Of a stretch of 37,702 bases of DNA, positions 9,245-17,691 are shown in pieces. Location of the stretch: NCBI RefSeq assembly GCF_002042885.1, contig NZ_MVFY01000023.1, forward strand, positions 1 through 37,702, in the 5' to 3' direction. This DNA comes from Citrobacter portucalensis (GTDB lineage: Bacteria > Pseudomonadota > Gammaproteobacteria > Enterobacterales > Enterobacteriaceae). The notes beneath the pieces were generated by a model that searched no databases, had not been told where the DNA came from, and worked only from the letters and a program-made list of their open reading frames with translations. Positions within the stretch are counted from its first letter, which is position 1. Each line of letters opens with the position of its first letter. The position numbers and the translations under genes are program-made.

Positions 9245-10300
9245 TCACAGACCCAACAGTAGCTGTCTTTCCATTTGAGGATCCAGCAGCGTGACGTGTA
9301 ATCCCACCAGCCTGACGCCTCGCCCTCCCCTACGCTCGTCCCAGGTCTTGCGCGCTGTCGTAATTAAGTCATCTTTATTTAAGCGCGGCCAGACGTGCTC
9401 CTGCGTAGTCTGCTGAAAATCATTAAACTTGAGTTTTATCCCCTGGCGAGCGATCAGCAGATCCGGCTTTACCTTTGCCAGACGCCGTTCCAGTTCAGGA
9501 TAGAGCCGTTCAATTATCGCCTCACACTCCGACCACTCGTGAATATCTTCCGCCAGCGTACGCTCCACGCCGACGGATTTACGCAGCCTGTCGTTGTTGA
9601 CGTCCCGTTCGTCAATCCCTTGACTGCGCTCCCACAGCACGCGACCAAACTTGCCGAAGCGTTTGAGCAGCATTGCCAGGTCGTATTTTTGAACATCTTC
9701 GCAGGTACGTAATCCCATTGATTCCAGCTTAGCGGCGGAGACTTTGCCAACGCCGGGAATTTTGCCTAACGGCAATGTTCTGAGAAATTCAGGAACATCG
9801 GCAGGGGTAATCACATATTGCCCATTGGGTTTGTTGAGATCGGAAGCTATTTTTGCCAGAAATTTTACCGGCGCAATTCCGGCAGAGGCGGTTAACTGTA
9901 ACTCGTTAAAAATTGTCTGGCGGATTTCCTGAGCGATCAGCGTAGCTGAGCCGTGGCAGTGGGTGCTGTCGGTCACATCCAGATAGGCTTCATCCAGCGA
10001 AAGTGGTTCTATCAGCGAGGTATAGCGGGAGAAAATAGCCTGAATCTGGCGGGAGGCTTCTTTATAGGCCTCGTAACGACCAGGTAATAAAGTGAGATGC
10101 GGACACAGCTTTAATGCCATTCCAGTTGGCATTGCGCTACGCACGCCAAATTTGCGCGCCGGGTAATTGGCCGTGCTGATGACCCCCCGACGTTCTCGAC
10201 TGCCGCCAATAGCAATGGGAATATCACGCAGGGCGGGGTTGTCGCGCATTTCCACCGCCGCGAAAAAGCAGTCCATATCGACATGTATGATTTTACGCAT
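9245..10300 (-). CDS. dinB: DNA polymerase IV (Y family)
   Basis: 351 aa, full length. Error-prone translesion polymerase induced in the SOS response. Catalytic acidic residues are in H-V-D-M-D-C-F-F (D8) and S-L-D-E-A-Y-L-D (D103, E104). The steric-gate F13 is present, as are the fingers G-G-S-x-x-R-R-G-V and the Y-P-A-R motif. The C-terminal little finger is complete and ends in [10 protein letters not shown], the beta-clamp-binding tail. The ATG at 10300 is 16 bases from a LexA operator. Downstream it converges on pepD through the REP cluster. Confidence 0.98.
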   Translation of the reverse strand: MRKIIHVDMDCFFAAVEMRDNPALRDIPIAIGGSRERRGVISTANYPARKFGVRSAMPTGMALKLCPHLTLLPGRYEAYKEASRQIQAIFSRYTSLIEPLSLDEAYLDVTDSTHCHGSATLIAQEIRQTIFNELQLTASAGIAPVKFLAKIASDLNKPNGQYVITPADVPEFLRTLPLGKIPGVGKVSAAKLESMGLRTCEDVQKYDLAMLLKRFGKFGRVLWERSQGIDERDVNNDRLRKSVGVERTLAEDIHEWSECEAIIERLYPELERRLAKVKPDLLIARQGIKLKFNDFQQTTQEHVWPRLNKDDLITTARKTWDERRGGRGVRLVGLHVTLLDPQMERQLLLGL

Positions 10301-10316
10301 CGTTTGTCTCCCACAT

Positions 10317-10336
10317 CACTGTTTAAGTATACAGTA
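10317..10336. promoter_or_regulatory. LexA operator (SOS box) of dinB
   Basis: On the minus strand TACTGTATACTTAAACAGTG contains the CTGT-N8-ACAG core of the LexA consensus without mismatch. It lies 16 bp upstream of the dinB start codon, as in E. coli, and predicts repression by LexA and induction by DNA damage. Confidence 0.93.
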
Positions 10337-10517
10337 TTTTTATGTTGTGAGAAGTCTGGTTGTACCTAATGCTGGGCCGTTCCTGACCCATTATCCATCC
10401 AGCACGAATAAGACCCAATGAAGCGCAGTAACCAGCAAAATACGCCAGTGTCTGACTGCCTTTAAGCGCAATTTTCCGTATAAAGAAAAACTAAAGTGTA
10501 AACGCCGCACGAGAGAC

Positions 10518-10545
10518 TTGCGAAAAACTCTCTTGGTGCTAATGT
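10518..10545 (+). promoter_or_regulatory. Candidate promoter for yafK in the dinB-yafK gap
   Basis: TTGCGA (10518-10523) and TAATGT (10540-10545) are separated by 16 bp and resemble -35 and -10 hexamers. The leader to the ATG at 10632 would be about 80 bases. The rest of the 331-bp gap (10301-10631) holds the dinB SOS box, then no gene or strong terminator that I can see. Confidence 0.35.
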
Positions 10546-10631
10546 GAGCGCTCCAGATCCAGATTTATCCGATTTGGGGATTCTTTTTGCCGTCCTGGCG
10601 TGTGTGATCGTTTTATCAAGGAATAAGCAGT

Positions 10632-11372
10632 ATGCGTAAAATCGCATTTTTTCTTGCGATGCTTTTATTGCCGTGCGTTTCATTTGCCGGTTTGCTGAGC
10701 AGCAGCAGCCCGACTACGCCTGTCAGCAAAGAATATAAGCAGCAATTAATGGGCTCCCCCGTTTATATCCAGATCTTCAAAGAAGAGCGAACCTTGGATC
10801 TGTACGTCAAGATGGGCGAACAGTATCAATTGCTCGACAGCTATAAGATCTGCAATTATTCCGGCGGCTTAGGGCCGAAACAGCGTCAGGGTGATTTCAA
10901 AAGTCCGGAAGGATTTTACAGCGTACAGCGTGGACAGCTGAAACCGGATAGCCGCTTCTATAAAGCGATTAACATTGGTTTCCCTAACGCCTACGACCGC
11001 GCACACGGTTATGAAGGTAAGTACCTGATGATCCACGGTGCCTGTGTTTCCGTCGGCTGCTACGCAATGACCGACAACGGCATTGATGAGATTTTCCAGT
11101 TTGTGACAGGTGCTCTGGTGTTCGGGCAGTCCAGCGTACAGGTTAGCATTTACCCGTTCCGCATGACCGATGCCAACATGCAACGCCATAAGTTCTCGTA
11201 TTACAAAGATTTCTGGGCCCAGTTAAAGCCGGGATACGATTACTTTGAACAAACACGTAAACCACCGACCGTTTCCGTCGTCGATGGTCGTTACGTCGTC
11301 AGCAAGCCGTTGAGTCACGAAGTGGTTCAGCCGCAACTGGCATCAAACTACACGCTCCCCGAGACAAAATAA
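10632..11372 (+). CDS. yafK: Periplasmic LD-transpeptidase-fold protein YafK/DpaA (Lpp-peptidoglycan amidase)
   Basis: 246 aa, same length as E. coli YafK. A signal peptide (about residues 1-19, ending V-S-F-A) is followed by a YkuD-type catalytic domain. The active site reads [12 protein letters not shown]: the histidine and the second cysteine are the catalytic pair of the LD-transpeptidase fold. In E. coli the protein (renamed DpaA/LdtF) does not cross-link but removes Braun lipoprotein from peptidoglycan. Start ATG with AAGGA at about 8 bases. Its last 30 bases overlap the end of the convergent yafJ. Confidence 0.94.
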   Translation: MRKIAFFLAMLLLPCVSFAGLLSSSSPTTPVSKEYKQQLMGSPVYIQIFKEERTLDLYVKMGEQYQLLDSYKICNYSGGLGPKQRQGDFKSPEGFYSVQRGQLKPDSRFYKAINIGFPNAYDRAHGYEGKYLMIHGACVSVGCYAMTDNGIDEIFQFVTGALVFGQSSVQVSIYPFRMTDANMQRHKFSYYKDFWAQLKPGYDYFEQTRKPPTVSVVDGRYVVSKPLSHEVVQPQLASNYTLPETK

Positions 11373-12110
11373 TGCCCACTCGCCTGGCATAATCTTTTGC
11401 CAGGTTTCATTGCCGGTTAACGGTTGAGTGGCAATCACGGTGACCACATCATTGGGTGTGGTCTCTGAGCTAAAATCGATTTCCACGTCCTGATCCAGCA
11501 ATGTCGCCACGCCAAACGGCGCACGACGCGTGATCCAAAACAGGTTGGTCGAACAGAAGGCCATCACATAGCGTCCGTCAGACAACAGCATGTTGAAGAC
11601 GCCTTTCTCCCGCAGCTCTCCTGCCAGCATTGCGATGTATTTAAACACTGCCGTCATATTGCCCGGCGTGCGCGGATAACGCTCCGTCAGCTTATGGAGC
11701 AGCCAGCAGAAAGCTTTTTCGCTGTCGGTTTCCCCGACCGGGCGGAAATTTCCGGTTTCCAGCGATTTATAGCCACTGAGCTGTCCATTATGAGCATAGG
11801 TCCAGTTGCGTCCCCACAATTCGCGGGTAAAGGGATGGGTATTTTCCAACGCCACTTCGCCACGGTTCGCCTGACGAATATGGGCAATCACGGAACAGGA
11901 TTTGATGGGGTAGTCTTGTACCAGTTTGGCAATAGGCGAATTAAAGCTGGGTTGCGGATCTTTAAACGTACGGCAGCCCTTACCTTCATAAAACGTAATA
12001 CCCCAGCCGTCTTTGTGCGGCCCGGTCCCTCCGCCGCGCTGAACCAGTCCGGTGAAGCTAAAGCAGATATCGGTTGGCACATTGGCGCTCATCCCGAGCA
12101 GTTCGCACAT
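11343..12110 (-). CDS. yafJ: Class II glutamine amidotransferase YafJ
   Basis: 255 aa. After removal of Met, C2 of M-C-E-L-L-G-M would be the N-terminal nucleophile of an Ntn-type glutaminase. G-P-H-K-D-G-W-G (31-38), [10 protein letters not shown] (75-84), Y-A-H-N-G-Q-L (glutamine-binding) and G-E-T-D-S-E (near 126) are the family pattern. There is only the glutaminase domain and no synthetase domain, so the acceptor is unknown; the physiological reaction has not been settled to my knowledge. The 3' end overlaps yafK by 30 bp tail to tail, with no room for separate terminators. Confidence 0.92.
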   Translation of the reverse strand: MCELLGMSANVPTDICFSFTGLVQRGGGTGPHKDGWGITFYEGKGCRTFKDPQPSFNSPIAKLVQDYPIKSCSVIAHIRQANRGEVALENTHPFTRELWGRNWTYAHNGQLSGYKSLETGNFRPVGETDSEKAFCWLLHKLTERYPRTPGNMTAVFKYIAMLAGELREKGVFNMLLSDGRYVMAFCSTNLFWITRRAPFGVATLLDQDVEIDFSSETTPNDVVTVIATQPLTGNETWQKIMPGEWALFCLGERVV

Positions 12111-12136
12111 ACATCACCTACCTTAAAACCGTGAAC

Positions 12137-12211
12137 TGCCTGATGGCGCTGCGCTTATCAGGCCTACGTGGCACTCATGTAGGCCGGATAAGGCTTCAGC
12201 CACCATCCGGC
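12137..12211. repeat. REP pair between gmhA and yafJ
   Basis: GCCTGATGGCGCTGCGCTTATCAGGC (12138-12163) is one palindromic REP unit, and TAGGCCGGATAAGGC followed by GCCACCATCCGGC (ending 12211) is a second in inverted orientation. It lies between two minus-strand genes, at the 3' end of gmhA, and may stabilise its mRNA. Confidence 0.8.
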
Positions 12212-12221
12212 AATCGTCTTC

Positions 12222-12803
12222 TTATGGTTTAACCATCTCTTTTTCGATCAGCTGGATCAGGATATGAATCACTTTGATATGAATTTCCTGAATACGGTCA
12301 GCGTAGCCAAAGTGCGGCACGCGAATTTCGATATCCGCGCTACCCGCCATTTTTCCGCCATCTTTACCGGTCAGGGTGATCACTTTCATCCCTTTCTCAC
12401 GCGCTGCGGCAATCGCTTTAATTACGTTACCGGAATTACCCGAAGTAGAGATGCCTAGCAGGACATCACCTTCACGCCCCACGGCTTCTACGTAGCGAGA
12501 GAACACATAATCGTAACCAAAATCGTTGCTGACGCAGGAGATATGGCTGACGTCAGAGATAGCGATAGCAGGGTAACCAGGACGGTTTTCACGGTAGCGT
12601 CCGGTCAGCTCTTCGGCAAAGTGCATCGCGTCGCAATGGGAACCGCCGTTACCGCAAGAAAGTACCTTACCGCCCGCTTTAAAGCTGTCTGCCAACAGGA
12701 CCGCCGCGCGCTGAATGGCGTGAATATTGGCGTCATCTTTAAGAAAATTAGCCAGCGTTTCCGCCGCTTCGCTCAGTTCGTTACGAATAAGATCCTGGTA
12801 CAT
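12222..12803 (-). CDS. gmhA: Sedoheptulose-7-phosphate isomerase
   Basis: 193 aa from the ATG at 12803 ([10 protein letters not shown]), with AAGGAT about 6 bases upstream; 11 further upstream codons are open but not conserved. The SIS-domain enzyme converts sedoheptulose 7-phosphate to D-glycero-D-manno-heptose 7-phosphate, the first step to the ADP-heptose of the LPS inner core. The G-N-G-G-S motif (52-56) with H-C-D-A-x-H-F-A-E-E (the zinc and catalytic E/H set), S-T-S-G-N-S-G-N and the C-terminal Q-E-x-H-I-K-x-I-H are intact. It ends in an extra proline compared with my memory of the E. coli protein. Confidence 0.97.
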   Translation of the reverse strand: MYQDLIRNELSEAAETLANFLKDDANIHAIQRAAVLLADSFKAGGKVLSCGNGGSHCDAMHFAEELTGRYRENRPGYPAIAISDVSHISCVSNDFGYDYVFSRYVEAVGREGDVLLGISTSGNSGNVIKAIAAAREKGMKVITLTGKDGGKMAGSADIEIRVPHFGYADRIQEIHIKVIHILIQLIEKEMVKP

Positions 12804-13003
12804 GAGGATATCCTTCAGCATGAATGTAAATGACAAGATGCAGTGTACCGGATAGCGCTACCAGCGAGAAGTACAAGCCACAGGAATGGCTGTCGCTTTT
12901 GATTTTTTGTGCCGGTTAAAACAGCAACAATGTGAGCTTTGTTGTAATTATTTTGTAAACACATTGCTAAAAGAATTTACATCCACTACAAACATATCAT
13001 CAC

Positions 13004-13020
13004 AAGTGGTCAGACCTCCT
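13004..13020. promoter_or_regulatory. FadR operator of fadE
   Basis: AAGTGGTCAGACCTCCT carries the central TGGTCnGACC core of the FadR consensus (AACTGGTCnGACCAGTT) intact, with weaker outer bases. It lies 22-38 bp before the fadE ATG, where FadR would block transcription until acyl-CoA releases it. Confidence 0.7.
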
Positions 13021-13042
13021 ACAAGCAAGGGAGCTTTTCGTT

Positions 13043-15487
13043 ATGATGATTTTGAGTATTATCGCTACGGTTGTTCTGCTCAGCGTTCTGTTTTATCACC
13101 GCGTGAGCTTATTCCTCAGCAGCTTAATTTTGCTCGCCTGGACGGCTGCGCTTGGCGTGGCTGGCCTGTGGTCAGTCTGGCTGCTGGTTCCTCTGGCCAT
13201 TATCCTCGTGCCGTTTAACTTTACGCCGATGCGCAAATCCATGATCTCTGCGCCGGTGTTCCGCGGCTTCCGTAAAGTCATGCCACCGATGTCGCGTACT
13301 GAGAAAGAAGCGATTGATGCGGGTACAACCTGGTGGGAAGGTGACCTGTTCCAGGGCAAGCCTGACTGGAAAAAACTGCATAACTATCCTCAACCGCATC
13401 TGACCGCTGAAGAACAGGCGTTTATTGATGGTCCAGTGGAAGAAGCGTGCCGCATGGCGAACGACTTCCAGATCACTCACGAACTCGCGGATCTGCCGCC
13501 GGAACTGTGGGCATATCTGAAAGAACACCGCTTCTTCGCGATGATCATTAAGAAAGAGTACGGCGGGCTGGAATTCTCAGCATATGCTCAGGCTCGCGTT
13601 CTGCAGAAACTCTCCGGCGTTTCCGGGATCCTGGCGATCACCGTTGGCGTACCTAACTCATTAGGCCCAGGCGAACTGCTGCAACATTACGGCACCGAAG
13701 AGCAGAAAAATCATTACCTGCCGCGTCTGGCTCGCGGTCAGGAGATCCCATGCTTTGCTCTGACCAGCCCGGAAGCAGGCTCCGACGCAGGGGCGATCCC
13801 TGATACCGGCGTGGTTTGTATGGGCGACTGGCAGGGCCAGCAGGTGCTGGGTATGCGCCTGACCTGGAACAAACGTTATATTACGCTGGCGCCTATCGCC
13901 ACGGTACTGGGTCTGGCATTTAAACTCTCTGACCCGGAAAAACTGCTGGGTGGTGAAGAAGATCTTGGTATTACCTGTGCGCTGATCCCAACCTCAACGC
14001 CGGGTGTACAAATTGGGCGTCGTCACTTCCCGCTGAACGTGCCGTTCCAGAACGGTCCTACCCTCGGTAAAGATGTGTTTGTACCGATTGATTACATCAT
14101 CGGTGGTCCGAAAATGGCCGGTCAGGGCTGGCGCATGCTGGTGGAATGTCTGTCTGTAGGACGTGGTATTACCCTGCCGTCTAACTCGACGGGCGGCGTG
14201 AAATCGGTCGCAATGGCCACCGGCGCGTATGCGCACATTCGTCGCCAGTTCAAAATCTCCATCGGCAAGATGGAAGGTATTGAAGAGCCGTTGGCACGTA
14301 TTGCCGGTAACGCCTACGTGATGGACGCTGCGGCATCACTGATTACCTACGGCATTATGCTGGGTGAAAAACCGGCGGTGCTGTCGGCTATCGTGAAATA
14401 TCACTGTACCCACCGCGGGCAGCAGTCAATCATCGATGCGATGGATATCACTGGCGGTAAAGGCATTATGCTTGGCGAAAGCAACTTCCTCGCCCGTGCT
14501 TATCAGGGCGCGCCTATCGCCATTACCGTTGAAGGTGCCAACATTCTGACCCGTAGCATGATGATCTTCGGTCAGGGTGCGATTCGCTGCCATCCGTATG
14601 TTCTGGAAGAAATGGCTGCGGCACAGAGTAACGATGTGAATGCGTTCGACAAGCTGCTGTTCAAACACATCGGTCACGTTGGCAGTAACAAAGTGCGCAG
14701 CTTCTGGCTTGGTCTGACGCGTGGCTTAACCAGCAGCACGCCAACCGGCGATGCGACCAAACGTTACTACCAGCACCTGAACCGTTTGAGCGCCAACCTG
14801 GCCCTGCTTTCAGATGTGTCCATGGCCGTACTGGGCGGTAGCCTGAAGCGCCGCGAACGTATCTCCGCGCGTCTGGGCGATGTGTTAAGTCAGCTGTATC
14901 TGGCCTCTGCGGTACTGAAACGTTATGACGATGAAGGCCGTAATGAAGCGGACCTGCCGTTGGTTCACTGGGGCGTTCAGGATGCGTTGTACAAAGCGGA
15001 ACAGGCGATGGACGATCTGCTGAAAAACTTCCCGAACCGTCTGGTCGCGGGCTTGCTGAACGTGGTTATCTTCCCGACCGGTCGCCACTACGACGCACCG
15101 TCTGACAAGCTGGACCATAAAGTCGCGAAGATTTTGCAGGTTCCAAGTGCTACTCGTTCTCGTATTGGTCGCGGTCAATATCTGACGCCAAGCGAGCATA
15201 ACCCGGTTGGTTTGCTGGAAGAGGCGCTGCTGGATGTCATTGCAGCCGACCCTATCCACCAGCGGATCTGTAAAGAGTTGGGTAAAAACCTGCCATTTAC
15301 CCGTCTCGACGAACTGGCGCACAATGCGCTGGCGAAAGGGCTGATTGATAAAGATGAAGCCGCGATTCTGGTGAAAGCCGAAGCGAGCCGCCTGCGCAGT
15401 ATCAACGTGGATGACTTTGAACCCGAGGAGCTGGCGACTCAGCCGGTAAAGCTGCCAGAGAAAGTGCGTAAAGTCGAAGCCGCATAA
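13043..15487 (+). CDS. fadE: Acyl-CoA dehydrogenase FadE
   Basis: 814 aa, the same as E. coli FadE (YafH) and about twice the length of ordinary acyl-CoA dehydrogenases. It introduces the trans-2 double bond into acyl-CoA, the first step of the aerobic beta-oxidation cycle, using FAD. The N-terminus has two hydrophobic helices (about 1-25 and 30-55) that anchor it to the inner membrane. The acyl-CoA dehydrogenase core follows, with [13 protein letters not shown] and [15 protein letters not shown], then a C-terminal extension (about 600-814) typical of this family. The ATG has GGGAG about 9 bases upstream. A FadR site precedes it and an intrinsic terminator follows. Confidence 0.97.
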   Translation: MMILSIIATVVLLSVLFYHRVSLFLSSLILLAWTAALGVAGLWSVWLLVPLAIILVPFNFTPMRKSMISAPVFRGFRKVMPPMSRTEKEAIDAGTTWWEGDLFQGKPDWKKLHNYPQPHLTAEEQAFIDGPVEEACRMANDFQITHELADLPPELWAYLKEHRFFAMIIKKEYGGLEFSAYAQARVLQKLSGVSGILAITVGVPNSLGPGELLQHYGTEEQKNHYLPRLARGQEIPCFALTSPEAGSDAGAIPDTGVVCMGDWQGQQVLGMRLTWNKRYITLAPIATVLGLAFKLSDPEKLLGGEEDLGITCALIPTSTPGVQIGRRHFPLNVPFQNGPTLGKDVFVPIDYIIGGPKMAGQGWRMLVECLSVGRGITLPSNSTGGVKSVAMATGAYAHIRRQFKISIGKMEGIEEPLARIAGNAYVMDAAASLITYGIMLGEKPAVLSAIVKYHCTHRGQQSIIDAMDITGGKGIMLGESNFLARAYQGAPIAITVEGANILTRSMMIFGQGAIRCHPYVLEEMAAAQSNDVNAFDKLLFKHIGHVGSNKVRSFWLGLTRGLTSSTPTGDATKRYYQHLNRLSANLALLSDVSMAVLGGSLKRRERISARLGDVLSQLYLASAVLKRYDDEGRNEADLPLVHWGVQDALYKAEQAMDDLLKNFPNRLVAGLLNVVIFPTGRHYDAPSDKLDHKVAKILQVPSATRSRIGRGQYLTPSEHNPVGLLEEALLDVIAADPIHQRICKELGKNLPFTRLDELAHNALAKGLIDKDEAAILVKAEASRLRSINVDDFEPEELATQPVKLPEKVRKVEAA

Positions 15488-15506
15488 CGATATACGCACA
15501 ACGTTT

Positions 15507-15531
15507 AGCCCCGCTTAATGCGGGGCTTTTT
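15507..15531 (+). terminator. Terminator of fadE
   Basis: AGCCCCGC (15507-15514) pairs perfectly with GCGGGGCT (15520-15527) around a TTAAT loop and runs into TTTTTATT. It is 19 bases after the fadE stop. Confidence 0.93.
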
Positions 15532-15597
15532 ATTGCCACATTTTCATTAATGCTCATGCTACAGTGTCAAAATGTTGTTCAACGAGGAGCCTCGATC

Positions 15598-16365
15598 GTG
15601 CCTGGTTTGAAAATTACTCTGCTGCAACAACCCTTGATCTGGATGGATGGCCCGGCCAACCTGCGCCATTTTGACCGACAACTGGAAACCGTCGCCGGAC
15701 GTGATGTCATCGTGTTGCCCGAGATGTTTACCAGCGGATTTGCCATGGAAGCGGCAAATAAATCGTTGCCGCAAGAAGAAGTCGTAAGCTGGATGCGCGT
15801 CAAGGCGCAACAGACCAACGCCCTGATCGCGGGCAGCGCTGCTATCCAGTCTGAACGCGGCCCGGTAAACCGCTTTTTTCTGGTTGAGCCCGAAGGTAAT
15901 GTGCATTTCTACGACAAGCGCCATCTGTTCCGCATGGCGGATGAGCATCAGCATTACCAGGCGGGTGACGCGCGCGTTATTGTTGAATGGCGCGGCTGGC
16001 GCATTCTGCCGTTGGTCTGTTATGACCTGCGTTTTCCGGTATGGTCGCGCAATCGCAACGATTACGACCTGGCGTTGTATGTTGCCAATTGGCCTGCGCC
16101 GCGTTCGCTGCACTGGCAGCTTCTGCTTGCCGCACGGGCGATTGAGAACCAGGCTTATGTAGCAGGATGTAACCGCGTGGGCACAGACGGTAACGGCCAC
16201 CATTATCGCGGTGACAGCCGGGTGATTAATCCGCAGGGTGAGATTATTGCCACCGCCGAGCCGCATCAGGCCACACGCATTGACGCCGAACTGTCACTCT
16301 CAGCGCTTCGCGAGTATCGCGAGAAGTTTCCCGCCTGGCAGGACGCCGACCCGTTCACGCTATAA
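15598..16365 (+). CDS. yafV: Omega-amidase YafV (nitrilase superfamily)
   Basis: 255 aa from the GTG at 15598, with GAGGAG eight bases upstream; the in-frame ATG 16 codons earlier lacks a ribosome site. Nitrilase-fold amidase that hydrolyses alpha-ketoglutaramate and alpha-ketosuccinamate, a metabolite-repair step linked to glutamine transamination and methionine salvage. The catalytic triad is visible as E in L-P-E-M-F-T-S-G-F, K in Y-D-K-R-H-L-F and C in L-V-C-Y-D-L-R-F-P. The C-terminus ends D-P-F-T-L, slightly shorter than I recall for E. coli. Confidence 0.94.
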   Translation: MPGLKITLLQQPLIWMDGPANLRHFDRQLETVAGRDVIVLPEMFTSGFAMEAANKSLPQEEVVSWMRVKAQQTNALIAGSAAIQSERGPVNRFFLVEPEGNVHFYDKRHLFRMADEHQHYQAGDARVIVEWRGWRILPLVCYDLRFPVWSRNRNDYDLALYVANWPAPRSLHWQLLLAARAIENQAYVAGCNRVGTDGNGHHYRGDSRVINPQGEIIATAEPHQATRIDAELSLSALREYREKFPAWQDADPFTL

Positions 16366-16420
16366 CTATCGCCTTCACTCCCGCTGCACTACGTTTCTTG
16401 TGGCGGGATTGTTTCACTCC

Positions 16421-16435
16421 GTAACCAACCGCAAA
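16421..16435 (+). promoter_or_regulatory. CpxR-box-like repeat upstream of the Spy-like gene
   Basis: GTAAC-CAACC-GCAAA matches the CpxR consensus GTAAA-N5-GTAAA at 8 of 10 specified positions and lies about 110 bp upstream of the Spy/CpxP-like gene, a family often under Cpx control. The match is short and could be chance. Confidence 0.3.
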
Positions 16436-16544
16436 ACAAATTCGCGTGGCGACATGCGGCGGGCATCGTATTCTGCAAAGGATAATCACTCGTAACCAGC
16501 GGGTGGCAGACAATGTCGATAATTTCCTTATCAGGATTTCAATA

Positions 16545-16955
16545 ATGAAGAACTTCTTACGCATGACTTTGCTGGCGGCTACCTTAGCGGGCGCTTCTTT
16601 TAGTACGCTTGCAGCAAACGTATCCAATGTTCCTGCTCCAGCTCAGGACCCGGTCGTTCAGCATCTTAAGCTGACCAACGACCAGGTGGCGCAGATTAAA
16701 AAACTGCACCAGCAGCTTGAAACCAACGTAAGCCAGATTTCGGTGAAAGATGTTAAAGACGGCGCGTTGATTGACGTCATCAAGTCCGAGAAATGGGATG
16801 AAGCTGCCGTTCAGAAACAGCTTTCTGCGTTCAGCAACATCGAACAGCAGGCGCGTTATTATCGCGTAAAATACTATTTTGACCTGAACAAAGTGCTGAC
16901 CCCAGAACAGCGCCAGCAGGTGCAAAAAGATATCGCACAGACGCTGAGCGAGTAA
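16545..16955 (+). CDS. Spy/CpxP-family periplasmic protein
   Basis: 136 aa from the ATG at 16545, with AGGA eight bases upstream; the frame is open 33 codons earlier without a start signal. A signal peptide (1-24, cleavage after S-T-L-A-A or nearby) is followed by an all-helical region with two L-T-x-x-Q motifs, L-T-N-D-Q (43-47) and L-T-P-E-Q (118-122), the hallmark of Spy and CpxP. These are ATP-independent periplasmic chaperones or envelope-stress sensors that form a cradle-shaped dimer. It is not Spy or CpxP itself as I remember them. In E. coli the ivy lysozyme-inhibitor gene lies at this position after yafV; here this unrelated gene takes the place. It ends in a terminator whose sequence recurs at 28123. 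Confidence 0.8.
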   Translation: MKNFLRMTLLAATLAGASFSTLAANVSNVPAPAQDPVVQHLKLTNDQVAQIKKLHQQLETNVSQISVKDVKDGALIDVIKSEKWDEAAVQKQLSAFSNIEQQARYYRVKYYFDLNKVLTPEQRQQVQKDIAQTLSE

Positions 16956-16962
16956 TTGTCAG

Positions 16963-16991
16963 AGCCTGAGTCAGCAATGATTCAGGCTTTT
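16963..16991 (+). terminator. Terminator of the Spy-like gene and left-end repeat of the island
   Basis: AGCCTGAGTCA (16963-16973) pairs with TGATTCAGGCT (16978-16988), 11 bp with one G-T wobble and a GCAA loop, then TTTTC. It lies 7 bases after the stop of the Spy-like gene. The right arm also encodes the last codons of the EAL gene on the other strand. The same hairpin, with 13 bases identical (TGATTCAGGCTTT), is found at 28123-28154. Confidence 0.8.
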
Positions 16992-17690
16992 CGGTAAAAT
17001 TTCCTGCTCAAACAGAAAGCCCTGCACAGCATCTGCGCCGCTCATACGGCAAATGGCATAATCCTGTGGCGTTTCTACTCCCTCAATGACAACCCGCTCA
17101 CCCAGCCCACGAAATTGATTGACCAGAACCCTCAACTGCCACTCCGATGTTCTGAACTGATGAAACATTCCGCTTTCAATTTTGATAGCATCGAAACGGA
17201 TGCCCGACAGCCGCCAGACAAAAAATAGCTCAGGCGAAACATCATCCAGCCACACGCGAAACCCGTGACGCACCAGCGTTTTTACGGCAATGCATACGGC
17301 CTGCTGCTCTGCCTTATCCAGGCGCATCATGGAGCCCGGATCCTGAATTTCAATAACAATCCTCCCCTGATGCACCTGCTTTGTGAGACGCGTGATCCAT
17401 GACAGACTGGTCAGCATCCTGACGGATAAATTCAGCGAATAGCTTCCAGAGAGGGCCAGCACCCGCTGCATTTGCCATAGAAAAAGCTGCTGTTTTGCCG
17501 TGATGGAAAGGTGCTTGAAAAACAAATCCAGTGGGAGCGGTGTGCGTACCTGACTTAACACCTCACAGACATCCAGCGATGCGTCATCAAAAAAATGAAT
17601 GCGCTGCAAACGGATCCCGGTGATCCGCAGCAGCTCGGCGTTGCGGGGAAGTTCTGGCACATAACGGGCCTGTTCGCTGAAACTGTTCAT
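16971..17690 (-). CDS. EAL-domain protein, last gene of the fimbrial operon
   Basis: 239 aa stand-alone EAL domain without GGDEF, membrane segment or signal peptide. The EAL signature is E-V-L (E43). Other positions that bind metal or substrate in c-di-GMP phosphodiesterases are recognisable: N87 in L-N-L-S, E114 in I-E-I, D149-D150, K170 in A-I-K-I, E203/E206 in E-G-V-E-T and Q223 in V-Q-G. Loop 6, normally D-D-F-G-T-G, reads D-D-V-S-P-E, so the dimer and catalytic loop is degenerate. It may be a weak phosphodiesterase, or a c-di-GMP-binding or protein-binding regulator. The start ATG is one base from the stop of the ligase-like gene, so it is translationally coupled. EAL proteins beside fimbrial genes occur elsewhere in enterobacteria (FimK, STM0551, MrkJ). 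Confidence 0.85.
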   Translation of the reverse strand: MNSFSEQARYVPELPRNAELLRITGIRLQRIHFFDDASLDVCEVLSQVRTPLPLDLFFKHLSITAKQQLFLWQMQRVLALSGSYSLNLSVRMLTSLSWITRLTKQVHQGRIVIEIQDPGSMMRLDKAEQQAVCIAVKTLVRHGFRVWLDDVSPELFFVWRLSGIRFDAIKIESGMFHQFRTSEWQLRVLVNQFRGLGERVVIEGVETPQDYAICRMSGADAVQGFLFEQEILPKSLNHC

Positions 17691-17691
17691 A

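Noticed and set aside
14885-15499. 204-codon frame antisense to fadE, and similar long antisense frames over proA, frsA and yafV
   Set aside because: They mirror the codon bias of strongly conserved genes, lack ribosome sites and show compositions unlike natural proteins.
16446-16955. ivy (lysozyme inhibitor) expected after yafV
   Set aside because: The protein has two LTxxQ motifs and a Spy/CpxP-like helical sequence and lacks the Ivy cysteines and the CKPHDC loop.
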